NCBI RefSeq assembly: GCF_900111835.1
Contig: NZ_FOJP01000014.1
Span: forward strand, 1 to 64,000
DNA length: 64,000 nucleotides
DNA from: Metapseudomonas otitidis
GTDB taxonomy: Bacteria; Pseudomonadota; Gammaproteobacteria; Pseudomonadales; Pseudomonadaceae
Reading direction: 5' to 3'
Shown here: positions 40,027-50,504 of the stretch, piece by piece
Numbering within the stretch: position 1 is the first letter of the stretch
Layout of the letters: each line of letters starts with the position of its first letter
Translations under genes and position numbers: made by a program
Notes under the pieces: model-generated
The model's database searches: none
Told to the model about the DNA's origin: nothing
What the model saw: the letters and a program-made list of their open reading frames with translations, nothing else

Positions 40027-40910
40027 AGCCCACCCTCCTCCACGGCCAGCATCCCCGGCTTGCCGTGCCAGTAGCCGTTGCAACCATTGACCGCCAGTGG
40101 CGGCAAGGCACCGTCACGCACGGCGGCGAATTCGCCAATGACCCTGTCCATGCCTTCGGCGCGCGGGCTGAGGCGCAGCACATCGACGCCACGGCCCGCG
40201 ATGCCGGGGTAATCGGCCAGCAGGTTGCCCACCTCGGCGGACATCGTCTGGATGCCGTTCAGGGTGAACAGTGCCTGGCCTTCCTGGCTCAGCAGCGGGA
40301 TGCCTTCGGGGTAGTTCTGGCAGCAGAACTGGCAATCGTCCTTGGGCCGGTTCTCGGCGCGCGCCGTGAAGCAGCGGGCCGAATACGCCAGCGGCAGATG
40401 CCCGTAGGCGAACAGCTCCACCTCCGGACGCGGCGCCTGCATGGCGTCGAGTTGCTGCAGGCAGTCCTCCAGCAGGCGCCCGGAGCATTCCACCGGCGGC
40501 ACCCAGCGCTGCAGGCTGCAGGCTTGCAGCTCCATCAGTGCATGGGCGTTGTACAGGTTGAGCGCAGGGCCGGCGACGAAGGGCCTGCCCTGCTCCGCCA
40601 GCAACTGCACCGCGCCCATGTCGTTGGCTTCCACCAGCAGTTCGCCGTTGTCGCACAGGCGGCGAAGGCTGGAGAGTTCCGAGGACGCCTCCACCAGCGC
40701 CAGGCCCGACAGCACGAGCTCGGCCCGGGTGCTCTCGCGCAGCTCGCGGGCCAGGCCCAGCCAGTCGTCCAGCGACAGGGCGCGGCGCTTCGAGCACACC
40801 GTCTCGCCCAGGTAGATGATGTCGAGCGGCTGGCTGGCCATCTCGGCATAGAAGTCCAGCAGCTTGCTGCGGCTCCAGTAGAACAGCACGGGTCCGAGGC
40901 TCAGTTTCAT
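40023..40910 (-). CDS. ubiV: UbiV, Fe-S U32 peptidase-like protein (anaerobic ubiquinone hydroxylation)
   Basis: This protein has 295 residues from the ATG at 40908-40910. U32 peptidase-like fold with Fe-S cysteines: C39 ('GETVC') and the cluster 'CFTARAENRPKDDCQFCCQNYP', as in UbiV. With UbiU it forms the O2-independent hydroxylase that uses prephenate in anaerobic ubiquinone synthesis. It lies eight bases after ubiU. Confidence 0.93.
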   Translation of the reverse strand: MKLSLGPVLFYWSRSKLLDFYAEMASQPLDIIYLGETVCSKRRALSLDDWLGLARELRESTRAELVLSGLALVEASSELSSLRRLCDNGELLVEANDMGAVQLLAEQGRPFVAGPALNLYNAHALMELQACSLQRWVPPVECSGRLLEDCLQQLDAMQAPRPEVELFAYGHLPLAYSARCFTARAENRPKDDCQFCCQNYPEGIPLLSQEGQALFTLNGIQTMSAEVGNLLADYPGIAGRGVDVLRLSPRAEGMDRVIGEFAAVRDGALPPLAVNGCNGYWHGKPGMLAVEEGGL

Positions 40911-40918
40911 GGGGGTCC

Positions 40919-41908
40919 TCACTGCCAGGATCGGTGGTAAGCGCCGAGGGTCGTCTGGCTGCCTTCCGACAGCCCGTCCAGTGCCTTGCGCCACTGCTCC
41001 TGCACGGCAAAGCGGCCGCTGGCGTGGGCGTCCAGCGCCTCGCGCCAGACGCGCGTGACCTGCTCGACATAGGCCGGGCTGCGCTGGCGGCCCTCGATCT
41101 TCACCGCGGCGATGCCCATTTCCGCCAGCTGCGGAATCAGGTCGAGGGTGTTCAGGCTGGTGGGCTCCTCCAGCGCGTGGAAGCGCTGGCCTTCCACCAG
41201 GAAGCGGCCCTTGCACAAGGTCGGGTAGCCCGCCGGCTCTCCCGGCGCATAGCGGTCGATCAGCACCTCGCTGAGGCGCGAGCTCAGGCCCTCGGCGTCC
41301 TCCTGCCAGCGCACCGCCTTGGCGGGCGAGCACACGCCACAGAGGTTGGGTGACTCCCCCGTCACGTAGGACGACAAGTGGCAACGGCCCTCCGCCATGA
41401 TGCACAGGCTGCCGAAGGCGAACACTTCCAGCGGCACACTGCTCTTTTCCGCCACCTGGCGCACCTGGGCCAGGGACAGCACCCGGGGCAGCACCGCGCG
41501 GCGGATGTTGTAACGCTGCTGATAGAACTCCAGCGCGGCCGGGTTGGTGGCAGAGCCCTGCACGGACAGGTGCAGGTTGAGATCGGGGTGGCGCCGGCTG
41601 GCGTAGGCCAGCACGCCGGGATCGGCCGCTATCAGCGCATCCACGCCCAGCGCCGCCGCCTGGTCCACCGCACGCTGCCAGCGCGTCCAGCCCTGGGGCT
41701 GGGCGTAGGTGTTCACCGCCACGTAAAGCTGTCGGCCGCGCTGGCGGATCAGCTGCAGGCCGGTCTCCAGCTGGCGTTCGTCCAGGTTGAGCCCGGCGAA
41801 GTGGCGTGCGTTGGTGTCATCGCGAAAGCCCACGTAGATGGCATCCGCGCCTTGCTGGAGAGCAGCCTTGAGGGCGGGCAGACTGCCCGCCGGACAGACC
41901 AGATGCAT
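40919..41908 (-). CDS. ubiU: UbiU, Fe-S U32 peptidase-like protein (anaerobic ubiquinone hydroxylation)
   Basis: This protein has 329 residues from the ATG at 41906-41908 ('MHLVCPAGSLPALKAALQQGADAIYVG'). Fe-S ligands include 'FGSLCIMAEGRCHLSSYVTGESPNLCGVC' and 'TLCKGRFLV', the pattern of UbiU. It is first in the ubiUVT operon. Two Anr/Fnr-type boxes lie 59 and 112 bases upstream, consistent with induction at low oxygen. The operon suggests growth by denitrification or another anaerobic mode. Confidence 0.93.
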   Translation of the reverse strand: MHLVCPAGSLPALKAALQQGADAIYVGFRDDTNARHFAGLNLDERQLETGLQLIRQRGRQLYVAVNTYAQPQGWTRWQRAVDQAAALGVDALIAADPGVLAYASRRHPDLNLHLSVQGSATNPAALEFYQQRYNIRRAVLPRVLSLAQVRQVAEKSSVPLEVFAFGSLCIMAEGRCHLSSYVTGESPNLCGVCSPAKAVRWQEDAEGLSSRLSEVLIDRYAPGEPAGYPTLCKGRFLVEGQRFHALEEPTSLNTLDLIPQLAEMGIAAVKIEGRQRSPAYVEQVTRVWREALDAHASGRFAVQEQWRKALDGLSEGSQTTLGAYHRSWQ

Positions 41909-41966
41909 GAAACGACTCCTGCTCGAACGGCGATGCGCCAGTCTAGGCAGCGCATTTGCGGCTGCC

Positions 41967-41980
41967 TTGACCACGGTCAA
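41967..41980. promoter_or_regulatory. Anr/Fnr-like box
   Basis: TTGACCACGGTCAA is a perfect dyad. It differs from the TTGAT-N4-ATCAA consensus only at the inner base of each half. It lies in the divergent promoter of ubiU and the DUF3079 gene. Confidence 0.55.
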
Positions 41981-42019
41981 GGCAGCCTGGCCGGGCGTGT
42001 AGCGCCACCCTGCGCAGCC

Positions 42020-42033
42020 TTGATCCGCGTCAA
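42020..42033. promoter_or_regulatory. Second Anr/Fnr-like box
   Basis: TTGATCCGCGTCAA has one mismatch to TTGAT-N4-ATCAA. It is 53 bases from the first box (about five helical turns) and 59 bases before the DUF3079 start. Confidence 0.6.
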
Positions 42034-42091
42034 GGTTGCAGCGCCCCGTGGGCCTAGCCTGGATTTCGTCCAGACAATCGGAAGCGCTGCC

Positions 42092-42319
42092 ATGGCCAAG
42101 AAATTCCCCCTGCATCCCCGCCACCCGGAACGCATCTGCTGGGGCTGCGACCGTTACTGCCCGGCGGATTCCCTGGCCTGCGGCAACGGCGCCGACCGCA
42201 CCATGCACCCGGTCGAGATGCTGGGCGATGACTGGTACCGCCACGGCGACTGGGGCATCGACGTCGTGGAAGCCGAAGACGACGCCGAAGCCGGGGCCCG
42301 AAAGGCCGCAAGCCTCTGA
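42092..42319 (+). CDS. DUF3079 small Cys-containing protein
   Basis: This protein has 75 residues from the ATG at 42092. The conserved block 'MAKKFPLHPRHPERICWGCDRYCPADSLACGNGADRTMHPVEMLGDDWY' matches the DUF3079 family and contains CxxC-x3-C-x6-C, a likely metal site. It is divergent from ubiU and shares the Anr-type boxes, so it may be an oxygen-regulated protein. Function unknown. Confidence 0.85.
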   Translation: MAKKFPLHPRHPERICWGCDRYCPADSLACGNGADRTMHPVEMLGDDWYRHGDWGIDVVEAEDDAEAGARKAASL

Positions 42320-42432
42320 TCTGACCCAACAGCGCCCTCCTCGCCTTCATAGGCCGTGCCGCCACCCAAGTGGTCTGCCCACCTGCCTCGGATTGGTCCG
42401 ACCTCGCCGTCCACTCGCTCGGTATAAATCCC

Positions 42433-42464
42433 GGCCTGGGTCCTGGCAGTTGCCGACCCAGGCC
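42433..42464. repeat. Strong hairpin in the leader of the GNAT gene
   Basis: Ten-base arms GGCCTGGGTC and GACCCAGGCC are separated by 12 bases, ending 26 bases before the ATG at 42491. There is no T-tract. It may be a terminator of the DUF3079 transcript or a leader structure. Confidence 0.45.
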
Positions 42465-42490
42465 TTCAAGACCAGCAAGGATTCATACCC

Positions 42491-42949
42491 ATGACAGCGA
42501 TGCAGCAGGTGGTAGCCGTTCGCCCCGTGACGGAAGCGGACTTCGAGCAATGGCAGGCGTACTGGGACCAGTACCAGGTGTTCTACAAGGTGGAACTGGG
42601 GCCGGAGATCACCCGGCGCACCTGGGCCCGTTTCTTCGACGCGGCCGAGCCGGTGGCGTGCGCCGTGGCCGTCGAGGGCGAGCGGGTGCTCGGCTTCGTC
42701 CACTACGTGTTCCACCGCTCCACCTGGGGGCAGAACGACTTCTGCTACCTGGAGGACCTCTTCGTCTCCCCCGAAGCCCGTGGGCGGATGATCGGCAAGC
42801 AGCTCATCGAACACGTCCAGCGCCAGGCCCGTGCCCGCCACTGCGACCGGCTCTACTGGCACACCCAGGAGACCAACCACACCGCCCAGCGCCTGTATGA
42901 CTGGATCGCCGAGAAACCCGGCGTGATCGAATACCGCATGGCGCTGTGA
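42491..42949 (+). CDS. GNAT-family N-acetyltransferase
   Basis: This protein has 152 residues with an AAGGA site before the ATG. Single GNAT domain: 'VRPVTEADFEQWQAYWDQY', 'VLGFVHYVFHRSTW', and the acetyl-CoA loop 'EDLFVSPEARGRMIGKQLIEHV' (A motif), then 'RLYWHTQETNHTAQRLYDWI'. The substrate is not predictable. It is a single gene preceded by a hairpin and followed by 273 bases without a gene, which include the GntR promoter. Confidence 0.88.
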   Translation: MTAMQQVVAVRPVTEADFEQWQAYWDQYQVFYKVELGPEITRRTWARFFDAAEPVACAVAVEGERVLGFVHYVFHRSTWGQNDFCYLEDLFVSPEARGRMIGKQLIEHVQRQARARHCDRLYWHTQETNHTAQRLYDWIAEKPGVIEYRMAL

Positions 42950-43222
42950 CGCCCCGGAGCGAGGTCCCGCCTCGCTCCCCTCTTCCCCACCTGCGCCTGC
43001 TCACCGAGTGGGCGCAGCGGTTACAGCCCGCACCAGGAGGAAGCATCCTGCGCCCTCCCGGTGTTACGCCCGGCCCCACTCTCCTCCCCTGCACAGCCCG
43101 CTCTCGACCGGATAATTCCCGTCGCATCAATCACTTGTCCGTTGCCACCGCACCTTGGCACAGCGCGTGCATTAGTGCATGCATGGATAATTGGATCCAA
43201 AAATACAAACGGAGCCACCCCG
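42950..43222. other. Intergenic region and gntR promoter
   Basis: No gene is seen. The right end carries an AT-rich stretch with the TTGGATCCAA palindrome (43191-43200). Confidence 0.55.
43191..43200. promoter_or_regulatory. GntR-type operator TTGGATCCAA
   Basis: A perfect 10-base palindrome within ATTGGATCCAAAAAT, 23 bases before the gntR start. This motif is typical of operators of FadR-subfamily GntR regulators, so autoregulation is likely. Confidence 0.6.
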
Positions 43223-43891
43223 ATGCGCCTGGTCCCCAACTACGAGCGAGCCCCCGCCACCGCCGAAGAAGAGGCCTACAGCTACCTGCTGGACGCCATC
43301 TGCAAAGGCCAGTACCGCACCGGTGACCGGCTGATCGCCGAGGACATCGCCACTGACATCGGCATGAGCCGCATGCCCGTGCGCGAAGCCTTCCGCCGCC
43401 TGGCGGCCGAAGGCCTGGTGACCCTGCGCCCCAACCGCGGCGCCATCGTCAGCGGCCTCAACATCGAGGAGATGCGCGAAGTCTTCGAAATGCGCAGCGC
43501 CCTCGAAGGCCTGGCCATCCGCCTGGCCGTGCCCAAGCTCACCGAGCGCCACCTGGCCCGCCTGGAGCGCCAGCTGGACGAAATGGACGACTACCGCGAC
43601 GACAGCGCCGAGTGGGTCAGCCGCCACCGCGCCTTCCACGAATACCTCTGCAGCCTGGCCGAGCGGCCACGGCTGATGCGCCAGATCAACGCCCTCTACT
43701 CGGTGATCGAGCCGCACATGCGCCTCTGGCTGCAGCACGTCGACAAACCCATGAGCGCCCGCGAGGAACACTCGGTGATCCTCGATGCCCTGCGCACCGG
43801 CGATGCCCGCGAAGCCGAGCGGGTGATCTGCGAACACATCGAGGGCACCGTGCCCTCGCTGCTGGAATTCCTTGAAGCAACGGGCGCCTGA
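43223..43891 (+). CDS. GntR-family (FadR subfamily) regulator
   Basis: This protein has 222 residues from the ATG at 43223. The N-terminal winged helix (about 15-80) reads 'YSYLLDAICKGQYRTGDRLIAEDIATDIGMSRMPVREAFRRLAAEGLVTLRPNRGAIV'. The C-terminal FCD ligand-binding domain (about 90-215) has conserved metal-site residues in 'RHRAFHEYLCSLA' and 'EEHSVILDALRTGDA'. It is placed just upstream of an ABC transporter and gamma-glutamyltransferase operon on the same strand, and probably controls it. Confidence 0.9.
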   Translation: MRLVPNYERAPATAEEEAYSYLLDAICKGQYRTGDRLIAEDIATDIGMSRMPVREAFRRLAAEGLVTLRPNRGAIVSGLNIEEMREVFEMRSALEGLAIRLAVPKLTERHLARLERQLDEMDDYRDDSAEWVSRHRAFHEYLCSLAERPRLMRQINALYSVIEPHMRLWLQHVDKPMSAREEHSVILDALRTGDAREAERVICEHIEGTVPSLLEFLEATGA

Positions 43892-43950
43892 GACCCGGCC
43901 TTCATTCCTCCCCTGAACTGCCTCGGCAACCCCGCCCACAGGAGCTGATC

Positions 43951-44760
43951 ATGTTCGTACGCAGGATCCCGCAGTGCCTTCTTGCCCTTTGCCTGGCCGC
44001 CCCGCTGGCCCAGGCCGACACGGTGAAGATTCCCGACCGCCTGAAGAACACCGACAAACTGGTGTTCTGCGGCGGCATGGACTCACCGCCCATGGGCTTC
44101 TACGACAGCGCGCAGAAACCCACCGGGTTCACCGTCGAGCTGGGCCAGGCCTTCGCCCAGCGCCTGGGCAACAAGGCCATCGAATGGCGCGTCACGCCCT
44201 TCTCCGGGCTGATTCCCGCCCTGCTCGCCGGGCAGTGCGACATGCTCGTCGACCAGCTGTTCGACAAGCCCGAGCGGCGTGAAGTGATCGACATGGTCAA
44301 CTACATGTACTCCAGCCAGGCCGTGGTCGTCGGCAAGGGCAACCCTCGCGGCATTCGCAGCCTCGACGACCTGTCCGGGCGCAAGGTCGCGGTGCTCAAC
44401 GGCTCCACCATCCGCACCCTGCTCGACGCCCACAACCAGGTGCTCGCCCAGGCCGGCAAGGCGCCGATGAAGATCGTCGTCTACAACACCGACACCGACG
44501 CCTTCCAGGCCCTGCGGGTCGGCCAGGCCGACGCCTACGGCACCACCCTGGAAACCGCCGGCTACTACCAGGGCATGGCCCCCGACCTGTTCGAGATCGG
44601 CGTCCCGGCCTTCGCCCGCATCCTCACCGGGGTCGGCATCCGCAAGAACGATCCGCAGCTGAGCGCCGCCGTGCAGCAGATCATCCGCGACATGCAGGCC
44701 GACGGCAGCTACCAGGCCCTTCTCGCCAAATGGCACATCGAAGGCGACAAGCTCGACTGA
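43951..44760 (+). CDS. ABC transporter substrate-binding protein, amino-acid family 3
   Basis: This protein has 269 residues with a signal peptide ending LAQA. The SBP_bac_3 fold is shown by 'LVFCGGMDSPPMGFYDSAQKPTGFTVELGQAFAQRLG', 'LLAGQCDMLVDQLFDKPERREVIDMVNYMYSSQAVVVGKGN' and 'LSGRKVAVLNGSTIRTLLD'. It binds an amino acid or similar small polar compound in the periplasm. It is followed after 14 bases by the permease gene. Confidence 0.9.
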   Translation: MFVRRIPQCLLALCLAAPLAQADTVKIPDRLKNTDKLVFCGGMDSPPMGFYDSAQKPTGFTVELGQAFAQRLGNKAIEWRVTPFSGLIPALLAGQCDMLVDQLFDKPERREVIDMVNYMYSSQAVVVGKGNPRGIRSLDDLSGRKVAVLNGSTIRTLLDAHNQVLAQAGKAPMKIVVYNTDTDAFQALRVGQADAYGTTLETAGYYQGMAPDLFEIGVPAFARILTGVGIRKNDPQLSAAVQQIIRDMQADGSYQALLAKWHIEGDKLD

Positions 44761-44774
44761 GCCGAGGTGACCCC

Positions 44775-45545
44775 ATGAACTTCAGTTGGGATGTGTTCTG
44801 GCAGTACCTGCTCAGGCCCAGCGACATCTACCTGTACGGGCTCTGGCTGACCTGCGTGATCGCGGTCAGCGCCATGCTCCTGGGCTGCGCGCTGGGCCTG
44901 CTGGCAGCGCTGATGCGGCTGTCCACCAACCCCGTGCTGCAATACCCGGTGCGCTTCTACGTGTGGCTGATGCGTGGCACACCGCTGCTGGTGCAGATCG
45001 TCTTCCTCTACACGGCACTGGCCGCTGGCGGGGTGTTCCGCTTCGAGGACCTGGACCTCGGGCTGTTCATCCTGCCCGGCAACATCCAGGCGGCGATCAT
45101 CGCCCTGGGCCTCAACGAAGGCGCCTACATGGCCGAGATCATCCGTGCCGGCATCGGCGCGGTGGACAAGGGCCAGTACGAAGCCGGGAGGTCCCTGGGC
45201 ATGACCTTCCCACGGCTGATGCGGCGCATCGTGCTGCCCCAGGCGCTGCGCGTCATCGTCCCGCCGCTGGGCAACGAGTTCAACGTGATGCTGAAGAACA
45301 CCACCCTGGTGAGCGTGATCGGCGTGCAGGAGCTGCTGCTCAGCACCCAGATGGTCACCTCCGCCACCTTCCGGGTGTTCGAGCTGTACCTGGTGGTGGC
45401 CCTGTACTTCCTGCTGCTGACCACCCTCTGGGGCGTCTTCCAGCGCTGGCTGGAAGTGCGCTTCGGGCGGTCCGAGTCCCCGGCGCCGGCCGCCTCGGGG
45501 CGCCTGTTCGGCCAGCAGGCCCTGAAACTGCTGAGGGGGCGTTGA
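44775..45545 (+). CDS. Amino-acid ABC transporter permease
   Basis: This protein has 256 residues from the ATG at 44775. Five membrane helices and the permease EAA loop '[34 protein letters not shown]' are present. HisMQ/GlnP-type family. Only one permease gene is seen, so the channel is probably a homodimer. It overlaps closely with the ATPase gene (one base gap). Confidence 0.92.
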   Translation: MNFSWDVFWQYLLRPSDIYLYGLWLTCVIAVSAMLLGCALGLLAALMRLSTNPVLQYPVRFYVWLMRGTPLLVQIVFLYTALAAGGVFRFEDLDLGLFILPGNIQAAIIALGLNEGAYMAEIIRAGIGAVDKGQYEAGRSLGMTFPRLMRRIVLPQALRVIVPPLGNEFNVMLKNTTLVSVIGVQELLLSTQMVTSATFRVFELYLVVALYFLLLTTLWGVFQRWLEVRFGRSESPAPAASGRLFGQQALKLLRGR

Positions 45546-45546
45546 C

Positions 45547-47432
<1,886 letters not shown>

Positions 47433-47449
47433 ACCGAAGAGAGTTTTCC

Positions 47450-49066
47450 ATGCTGAGCTTCTCTGCCCACGAATACCCCTATGCCTCCCAGCGCCAGAGC
47501 GTGTTCGCCCGCAATGGCATGGTCGCCACCTCGCAGCCCCTGGCCGCCGAAGCCGGTATCAGCCTGCTGCGCGCCGGCGGCAACGCCATCGACGCCGCCA
47601 TCGCCACGGCGGCGGCGCTCACCGTGGTCGAGCCCACTGGCTGCGCCATCGGCGGCGATGCCTTCGCCCTGGTCTGGGTCAAGGACCAACTCCACGGCCT
47701 CGACGCCAGCGGCCGCGCACCGGCCTCCCTGAGCATCGACGCGGTGAAGGCCGCCGGGCACACCCAGATGCCGGTGCACGGCTGGTTGCCGGTCACCGTA
47801 CCGGGCTGCCCCTCGGCCTGGGCCGAGCTGTCCGCGCGCTTCGGCCGGCTGCCCTTCGCCGAGCTGCTGCAACCGGCCATCACCCTCGCCCGCGACGGCT
47901 TCCCGGTCTCCCCGGTGGTGGCCCACCAGTGGGAAGTGGCGCGCCGCGAATACCAGGAAAGCCGCGCCGAGCACCCGGCGCTGGAAACCTGGTTCGACAC
48001 CTACCTGGTGGACGGCCAGGCGCCCCGTGCCGGCCAGCTGTTCCGCAACCCGGCCCAGGCACGCACCCTCGCCGAGCTGGCCGAAACCCGCTGCGAGAGC
48101 TTCTACCGGGGCGCCCTCGCCGAGCGCCTGGCCGCCCACGCCGCCGCCAGCGGCGGCCACCTCGGCAGCGCCGACCTGGCCGGCTACCGGCCACGCTGGG
48201 TCGAGCCGATCAAGGTCAACTACCGGGGTTATGACGTCTGGGAGATCCCCCCCAGCGGCCAGGGCCTGATCGCCCTGATGACCCTCAACATCCTCCAGGG
48301 CTTCGACTTCGACCACCGCGACAGCCAGCTCACCTGGCACCGCCAGCTGGAGGCGATGAAGCTCGCCTACGCCGACGGCCTGCACTTCATCACCGACGCC
48401 GAGCACATGCGTGTCAGCACCGCCGCGCTGCTGGCCGACGACTATGCCGCCCGCCGCCGTGGCGAAATCGGCGAGCAGGCCGCCCCGCCCCGGCACGGCA
48501 ACCCCGACGCCAGCGGCACCGTGTACATCGCCACCGCCGACGGCGAAGGCAACATGGTGTCCTTCATCCAGAGCGCCTACCACGGCTTCGGCTCCGGCGT
48601 GGTCCTGCCGGACAGCGGCATCGCCCTGCAGAACCGCGGCTCGGAATTCAGCCTCGACCCCACCCACGTCAACGCACTGGCCCCGGGCAAGCAGACCTTC
48701 CACACCATCATCCCCGGCTTCCTCAGCAAGGACGGCGTCGCCGTCGGGCCGTTCGGCGTCATGGGCGGCTACATGCAGCCCCAGGGCCACGTGCAGATGG
48801 TGATGAACCTGGTGGATTTCGGCCTCAACCCCCAGGCCGCGCTGGATGCCCCGCGCTGGCAATGGCTGGGCGGGCTGAAGGTGGGCATCGAGCAGGCCGC
48901 CTCCCGCGACCTGGCCTTCGCCCTGGCCCGCCGGGGCCACGAGGTGCAGGTAGCCTGCGACCTGACGGACTTCGGCCGTGGCCAGATCATCGTCCGCGAC
49001 CCGCAGACCGGCGTGCTCTGCGGCGGCACCGAGCCCCGCGCCGACTCCCACATCGCCGTCTGCTGA
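47450..49066 (+). CDS. ggt: Gamma-glutamyltransferase family protein
   Basis: This protein has 538 residues from the ATG at 47450. Ntn-hydrolase family: 'GMVATSQPLAAEAGISLLRAGGNAIDAAIATAAALTVVEPTGCAIGGDAF', the catalytic Thr in 'DASGTVYIATADGEGNMVSFIQS' and 'GSGVVLPDSGIALQNRG'. No signal peptide is seen, so it is likely cytoplasmic, which is more like the YwrD/acylase group than secreted Ggt. It could cleave a gamma-glutamyl amine or similar conjugate imported by the neighbouring transporter (inference). Confidence 0.9.
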   Translation: MLSFSAHEYPYASQRQSVFARNGMVATSQPLAAEAGISLLRAGGNAIDAAIATAAALTVVEPTGCAIGGDAFALVWVKDQLHGLDASGRAPASLSIDAVKAAGHTQMPVHGWLPVTVPGCPSAWAELSARFGRLPFAELLQPAITLARDGFPVSPVVAHQWEVARREYQESRAEHPALETWFDTYLVDGQAPRAGQLFRNPAQARTLAELAETRCESFYRGALAERLAAHAAASGGHLGSADLAGYRPRWVEPIKVNYRGYDVWEIPPSGQGLIALMTLNILQGFDFDHRDSQLTWHRQLEAMKLAYADGLHFITDAEHMRVSTAALLADDYAARRRGEIGEQAAPPRHGNPDASGTVYIATADGEGNMVSFIQSAYHGFGSGVVLPDSGIALQNRGSEFSLDPTHVNALAPGKQTFHTIIPGFLSKDGVAVGPFGVMGGYMQPQGHVQMVMNLVDFGLNPQAALDAPRWQWLGGLKVGIEQAASRDLAFALARRGHEVQVACDLTDFGRGQIIVRDPQTGVLCGGTEPRADSHIAVC

Positions 49067-49077
49067 AGGAAGCGACC

Positions 49078-50037
49078 ATGTCCCTGCACCCCACCCATGC
49101 CCGCGCGCTGGCCATCTCCCCGATCGTGCTCGGCGGCAACGTGTTCGGCTGGACCCTCGACGAAGCGCACTCCCGGCGCCTGCTGGACGCCAGCCTCGAT
49201 GCCGGCCTCACCAGCATCGACACCGCCGACCTCTACTCCGCCTGGGCCAGCGGCAACAGCGGCGGCGAGTCCGAGCGCATCATCGGCAACTGGCTGGCCA
49301 GCCGGCCTGGCGAGCGCGACCGCATCACCCTGTTCACCAAGGTCGGTGCCGAGCTTTCGCCGACCCGCAGGGGGCTCTCGCGGCACTGGATCAGCCAGGC
49401 CGTGGAAGACTCCCTGCGGCGCCTGCGCACCGACTACATCGACCTCTACTTCTCCCACTATCCGGACCCGGAAACGCCCCACGAAGAAACCCTGCGGGCC
49501 TACGAGGAACTGATCCGCGCCGGCAAGGTACGGGCCATCGGCGCCTCCAACTTCAGCCCGGAGCAACTGCGCGCGGCGCGGGCCAGCGCCGACCACGCCG
49601 GGTTGCCGACCTATTCGGCGCTGCAGGTGGAATACAACCTCTACGACCGTGCCCGCTGCGAGGCCGACGACCTGCCCCTGGCGGCCGAGCAGGGCTGCGT
49701 GGTGACCACCTACTTCAGCCTCGCCTCCGGCTTCCTCACCGGGAAATACCGCCGCCTGGCCGACCTGGGTGACAGCGCCCGGCGCGAAGACCTGGAGAAG
49801 TACTTCGACGACCGGGGCATGCGCATCCTCGCCGCCCTCGACGCCGAGGCCGAACGCCTCGACGCCGCGCCCGGCGAAGTGGCCCTGGCCTGGTTGCGCC
49901 ACCAGCCGGGGGTCACCGCACCCATCGCCAGCGCCACCAGCGAAGCCCAATTGGCCAGCCTGGTGCGGGCGAGCCGGCTCACCCTGGACGCCGAGGGCCT
50001 GGCCCGGCTCGATGCGGCCAGCCGACCCGGCGCCTGA
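49078..50037 (+). CDS. Aldo/keto reductase
   Basis: This protein has 319 residues from the ATG at 49078. AKR family: 'SIDTADLYSAWASGNSGGESERIIGNWL' (Asp and Tyr of the active site), 'DRITLFTKVGAELS' (Lys), 'IDLYFSHYPDPETPHEETLRAYEELIRAGKVRAIGASNF' and 'IASATSEAQL' (NADPH loop). It reduces or oxidises a carbonyl with NADP(H). Last gene of the gntR-linked operon, 11 bases after ggt; it may process an aldehyde from amine breakdown. Confidence 0.9.
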   Translation: MSLHPTHARALAISPIVLGGNVFGWTLDEAHSRRLLDASLDAGLTSIDTADLYSAWASGNSGGESERIIGNWLASRPGERDRITLFTKVGAELSPTRRGLSRHWISQAVEDSLRRLRTDYIDLYFSHYPDPETPHEETLRAYEELIRAGKVRAIGASNFSPEQLRAARASADHAGLPTYSALQVEYNLYDRARCEADDLPLAAEQGCVVTTYFSLASGFLTGKYRRLADLGDSARREDLEKYFDDRGMRILAALDAEAERLDAAPGEVALAWLRHQPGVTAPIASATSEAQLASLVRASRLTLDAEGLARLDAASRPGA

Positions 50038-50504
50038 TGACGTGGGCGGCGCCCACCGCCCCGCCTACCAAAAACAGCCCGCAGGGTATCGGCCCCAGTG
50101 GCTGCCTTGACCGGCTCGTCCGTCGTCGACCCTGCATCGCCGGGCACCGCCGGCTAGAGCCTTTCTTCATCATGGAGCCGTGTATCCATAACCAAAGGCT
50201 TTGGATGCACGGCCGCAGTCCCTGCCCGCCGATGCGGCAAAGCCCTCGCCCGGCGCGGCTTTCAGCCCCTCCCACACGTACAACGCACCGCCCTGGTGCG
50301 GGCCTTCCCGGTCTCGGACGGGGCTGGGGGCGCGCCTTGCAAATACCCCTTCGCTGACTACGTTGATAGCAAAACCACAGCATAGGTAAGCCTTCTCCCA
50401 ACCGACCCATCCGGAAGTGTGTCGGCCCCGCTGAATCCGCTGCCCGGCAGCGCGCCTTGAGACAGACGGGATACGGAAATCCGCCATAAGAACAAGGACT
50501 TCGC
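50038..50504. other. Intergenic region before the ebo operon
   Basis: No gene is supported. It holds short GC-rich inverted repeats near 50285-50310 and probably the eboD promoter at its right end. Nothing else is recognised. Confidence 0.5.
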
